Below are positions 62,622 to 64,000 of a DNA stretch of 64,000 bases, in pieces; positions within the stretch are counted from its first letter, which is position 1; each line of letters opens with the position of its first letter. Source of the stretch: Flavobacterium hankyongi (GTDB taxonomy: Bacteria; Bacteroidota; Bacteroidia; Flavobacteriales; Flavobacteriaceae); contig NZ_CP085725.1 in the NCBI RefSeq assembly GCF_036840915.1, positions 2,666,001 through 2,730,000 on the forward strand, in the 5' to 3' direction. The notes below the pieces were generated by a model, which saw only the letters and a list, made by a program, of their open reading frames with translations, ran no database searches and was not told where the DNA came from. Both the position numbers and the translations under genes were made by a program.

Positions 62622-62712
62622 AAATTATGAATTATAAGTTATGAGTTTTTTGATGGTCTTTCAAAAATAGCACCATAATTAACTCATAATTCATAACTCA
62701 AAACTCATAATT
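62622..62712. repeat. AT-rich inverted repeat between batA and batB
   Basis: The left arm at 62622-62646 (AATTATGAATTATAAGTT and on) is nearly complementary to 62681-62712 (AACTCATAATTCATAACTC and on). Separated by about 35 nt, the arms could form a long stem. The right arm contains the motif ACTCATAATT twice. Confidence 0.65.
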
Positions 62713-62717
62713 AAAAA

Positions 62718-63764
62718 ATGTACGAGTTAGACGAATCAAAATATTTGTATTTATTCATTTTACTACCACTATTGGTGTTGATTTTTCTTTGGGTCCAAAT
62801 CTGGAAAAGAAAAAAGCAACGCGAATTTGGGGATGAAGAATTACTGAAAGTTTTAAGTCCAGAAAAATCAAGATTTAAGCCGTCGCTAAAATTTGGAATT
62901 GTTCTATTAGGTTTCGCGATGCTTATTTTAGGTTTGGTTAATCCAAAAATTGGAACCAAAGTCGAAAAAGTAAAACGAGAAGGAATTGATATTGTTTTTG
63001 CTATTGACGTTTCAAAAAGTATGTTGGCAGAAGATGTTGCTCCTAACAGATTAGAAAAAAGTAAGCAGTTAGTATCACAAATCATTAATAATCTAGGAAG
63101 TGATCGCATTGGAATTATTGCGTATTCAGGAAGTGCTTTCCCTGTGTTGCCAATAACTACTGATTATAATATTGCTAAGATGTTTTTACAGTCTATGAAT
63201 CCGGGCATGATTTCTTCTCAAGGAAGTAATTTGGATGAAGCAATTGAATTAACAGAAAAGTATTTTGAAGGAAGCGGAAACACAAGTAAGCTTTTAATAA
63301 TGGTGACTGATGGTGAAGATCACTCAGAAGCAGCAGAGTCAGCTGCTGAACAAGCAAAAAAGAAAGGAATAAAAATTATTACAATTGGTGTTGGAACAAC
63401 TTCGGGAGGACCAATTCCTATTAAAAATAATGGAGTTACTGAAAGTTATCATATAGATAAATCGACAGGAGAAAAGGTAATCACAAAATTACGACCAGAA
63501 GCTTTACAAGCCATTGCAAAAGCAGCAAAAGGAGGTTACATAAACGGGAACAACACAAAAGAAGTGTTGGATTTTATGCGTAAATCACTAAATAACATTC
63601 AAAAAACAGAGTTTGAAGCGACAGAAATGGCAAACTTTCAATCTCAATTTCAATGGTTTTTAGGATTTGGGTTTTTCTTATTGCTTTTAGATGTTTTTCT
63701 ACTGGAAAGAAAAACAAAATGGGTACAAAAATTAGACTTGTTTAATGAGAAGAAGGAAAGATAG
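62718..63764 (+). CDS. batB: BatB: second VWA-domain membrane protein
   Basis: A 348-aa protein with two N-terminal membrane helices (LYLFILLPLLVLIFLWVQIW, and FGIVLLGFAMLILGLV), a VWA domain with AIDVSKSML (DxSxS) and VTDGEDH, and a C-terminal anchor (FQWFLGFGFFLLLLDVFLL). It is similar to BatA in plan but has longer insertions near GGPIPIKNNG. It follows batA by 108 nt that hold an AT-rich inverted repeat, and ends one base before the next ATG. Confidence 0.92.
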   Translation: MYELDESKYLYLFILLPLLVLIFLWVQIWKRKKQREFGDEELLKVLSPEKSRFKPSLKFGIVLLGFAMLILGLVNPKIGTKVEKVKREGIDIVFAIDVSKSMLAEDVAPNRLEKSKQLVSQIINNLGSDRIGIIAYSGSAFPVLPITTDYNIAKMFLQSMNPGMISSQGSNLDEAIELTEKYFEGSGNTSKLLIMVTDGEDHSEAAESAAEQAKKKGIKIITIGVGTTSGGPIPIKNNGVTESYHIDKSTGEKVITKLRPEALQAIAKAAKGGYINGNNTKEVLDFMRKSLNNIQKTEFEATEMANFQSQFQWFLGFGFFLLLLDVFLLERKTKWVQKLDLFNEKKER

Positions 63765-63765
63765 C

Positions 63766-64000
63766 ATGGAAAGCATTTTTAAAATAGTATTTATATTGCT
63801 TTCTGTTAGTACATTTGCCCAACAGAAAAAAGATTTTGCATTGCCTGATGGGAACGAGGAATTTGCTAAAAAGCAATATGCAGATGCTGAGGTAAATTAC
63901 AGACTTTCAAAAGGGATTAATGCAAAAAGAGCTACAGCATCATATAATTTAGGAAATGCAATTTATAAGCAAAATCAGCCAAGTGAGGCAAAATTTGCTT
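63766..64000 (+). CDS. batC: BatC-like TPR protein, cut by the window edge
   Basis: The first 78 codons of a gene starting at ATG 63766. They encode a signal peptide (MESIFKIVFILLSVSTFAQ), then a TPR helix pair with EEFAKKQYADAEVNYRLS and ATASYNLGNAIYKQN. TPR lipoproteins or periplasmic proteins named BatC follow batB in this operon. The gene starts one base after the batB stop. The C-terminal part is not in the window. Confidence 0.8.
   Translation, partial: MESIFKIVFILLSVSTFAQQKKDFALPDGNEEFAKKQYADAEVNYRLSKGINAKRATASYNLGNAIYKQNQPSEAKFA

Overview
The window looks like a chromosomal segment of a low-GC member of the Bacteroidota, most likely a Flavobacterium-like member of the Flavobacteriaceae. 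The evidence is several promoters with the Bacteroidota -7 box TAnnTTTG, type IX secretion (T9SS) substrates with both type A and type B C-terminal sorting domains, a PorP/SprF-like protein paired with an OmpA-family protein, a SUF iron-sulfur operon, a TonB-dependent receptor with a carboxypeptidase-like N-terminal domain, a Bat (BatA/BatB/BatC) locus, and the families DUF2480, DUF3078 and DUF5689. I see no rRNA, tRNA, CRISPR array, integrase or intact transposase.

Positions 1-9300 are accessory. A minus-strand operon encodes a 1230-aa protein of unknown function, a 904-aa polymorphic toxin with a C-terminal deaminase-like domain, and a SMI1/KNR4 immunity protein. Behind it lies a displaced second toxin tip with a papain-like fold and its own Imm35-like immunity gene. 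The orphan tip shares a 21-bp identical stretch, and the matching peptide, with the full-length toxin exactly where the variable tip begins, so it looks like a cassette for tip replacement. Neither large protein has a visible signal peptide or T9SS sorting domain, so the export route is unknown. A divergent S24-type repressor-like gene faces the operon across a spacer holding two opposed promoters and a palindrome.

Positions 9300-28800 are mostly core genes: an M1 metallopeptidase and a subtilase, a metallo-beta-lactamase-fold hydrolase, an acetyl-CoA hydrolase/CoA-transferase family protein, and the SUF system in two blocks (sufA-sufB-sufC-sufD, then sufS-lipoprotein-sufE-DUF59-DUF2480) separated by three unrelated genes. 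A DUF3078 barrel and HflX follow.

Positions 28900-37300 form a T9SS surface-protein cassette: a giant type B adhesin-like protein, a PorP/SprF-like protein and a TPR/beta-propeller/OmpA protein. Positions 37600-43650 hold a TonB receptor, two lipoproteins (one DUF5689) and a divergent secreted nuclease-family enzyme, possibly a nucleic-acid scavenging locus. Then come 3-hydroxyanthranilate dioxygenase, an ALDH7-type dehydrogenase, a large T9SS type A protein, a PhnA-like protein, a small barrel protein and a metallophosphatase.

Positions 52140-55700 hold a small lipoprotein, a lipoprotein-type TPR histidine kinase and its response regulator, preceded by an inverted repeat placed where an activator would bind. 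After an AlbA_2-domain protein and an aldo/keto reductase, the window ends in a MoxR-DUF58-BatD-like-BatA-BatB-BatC locus that runs off the right edge.
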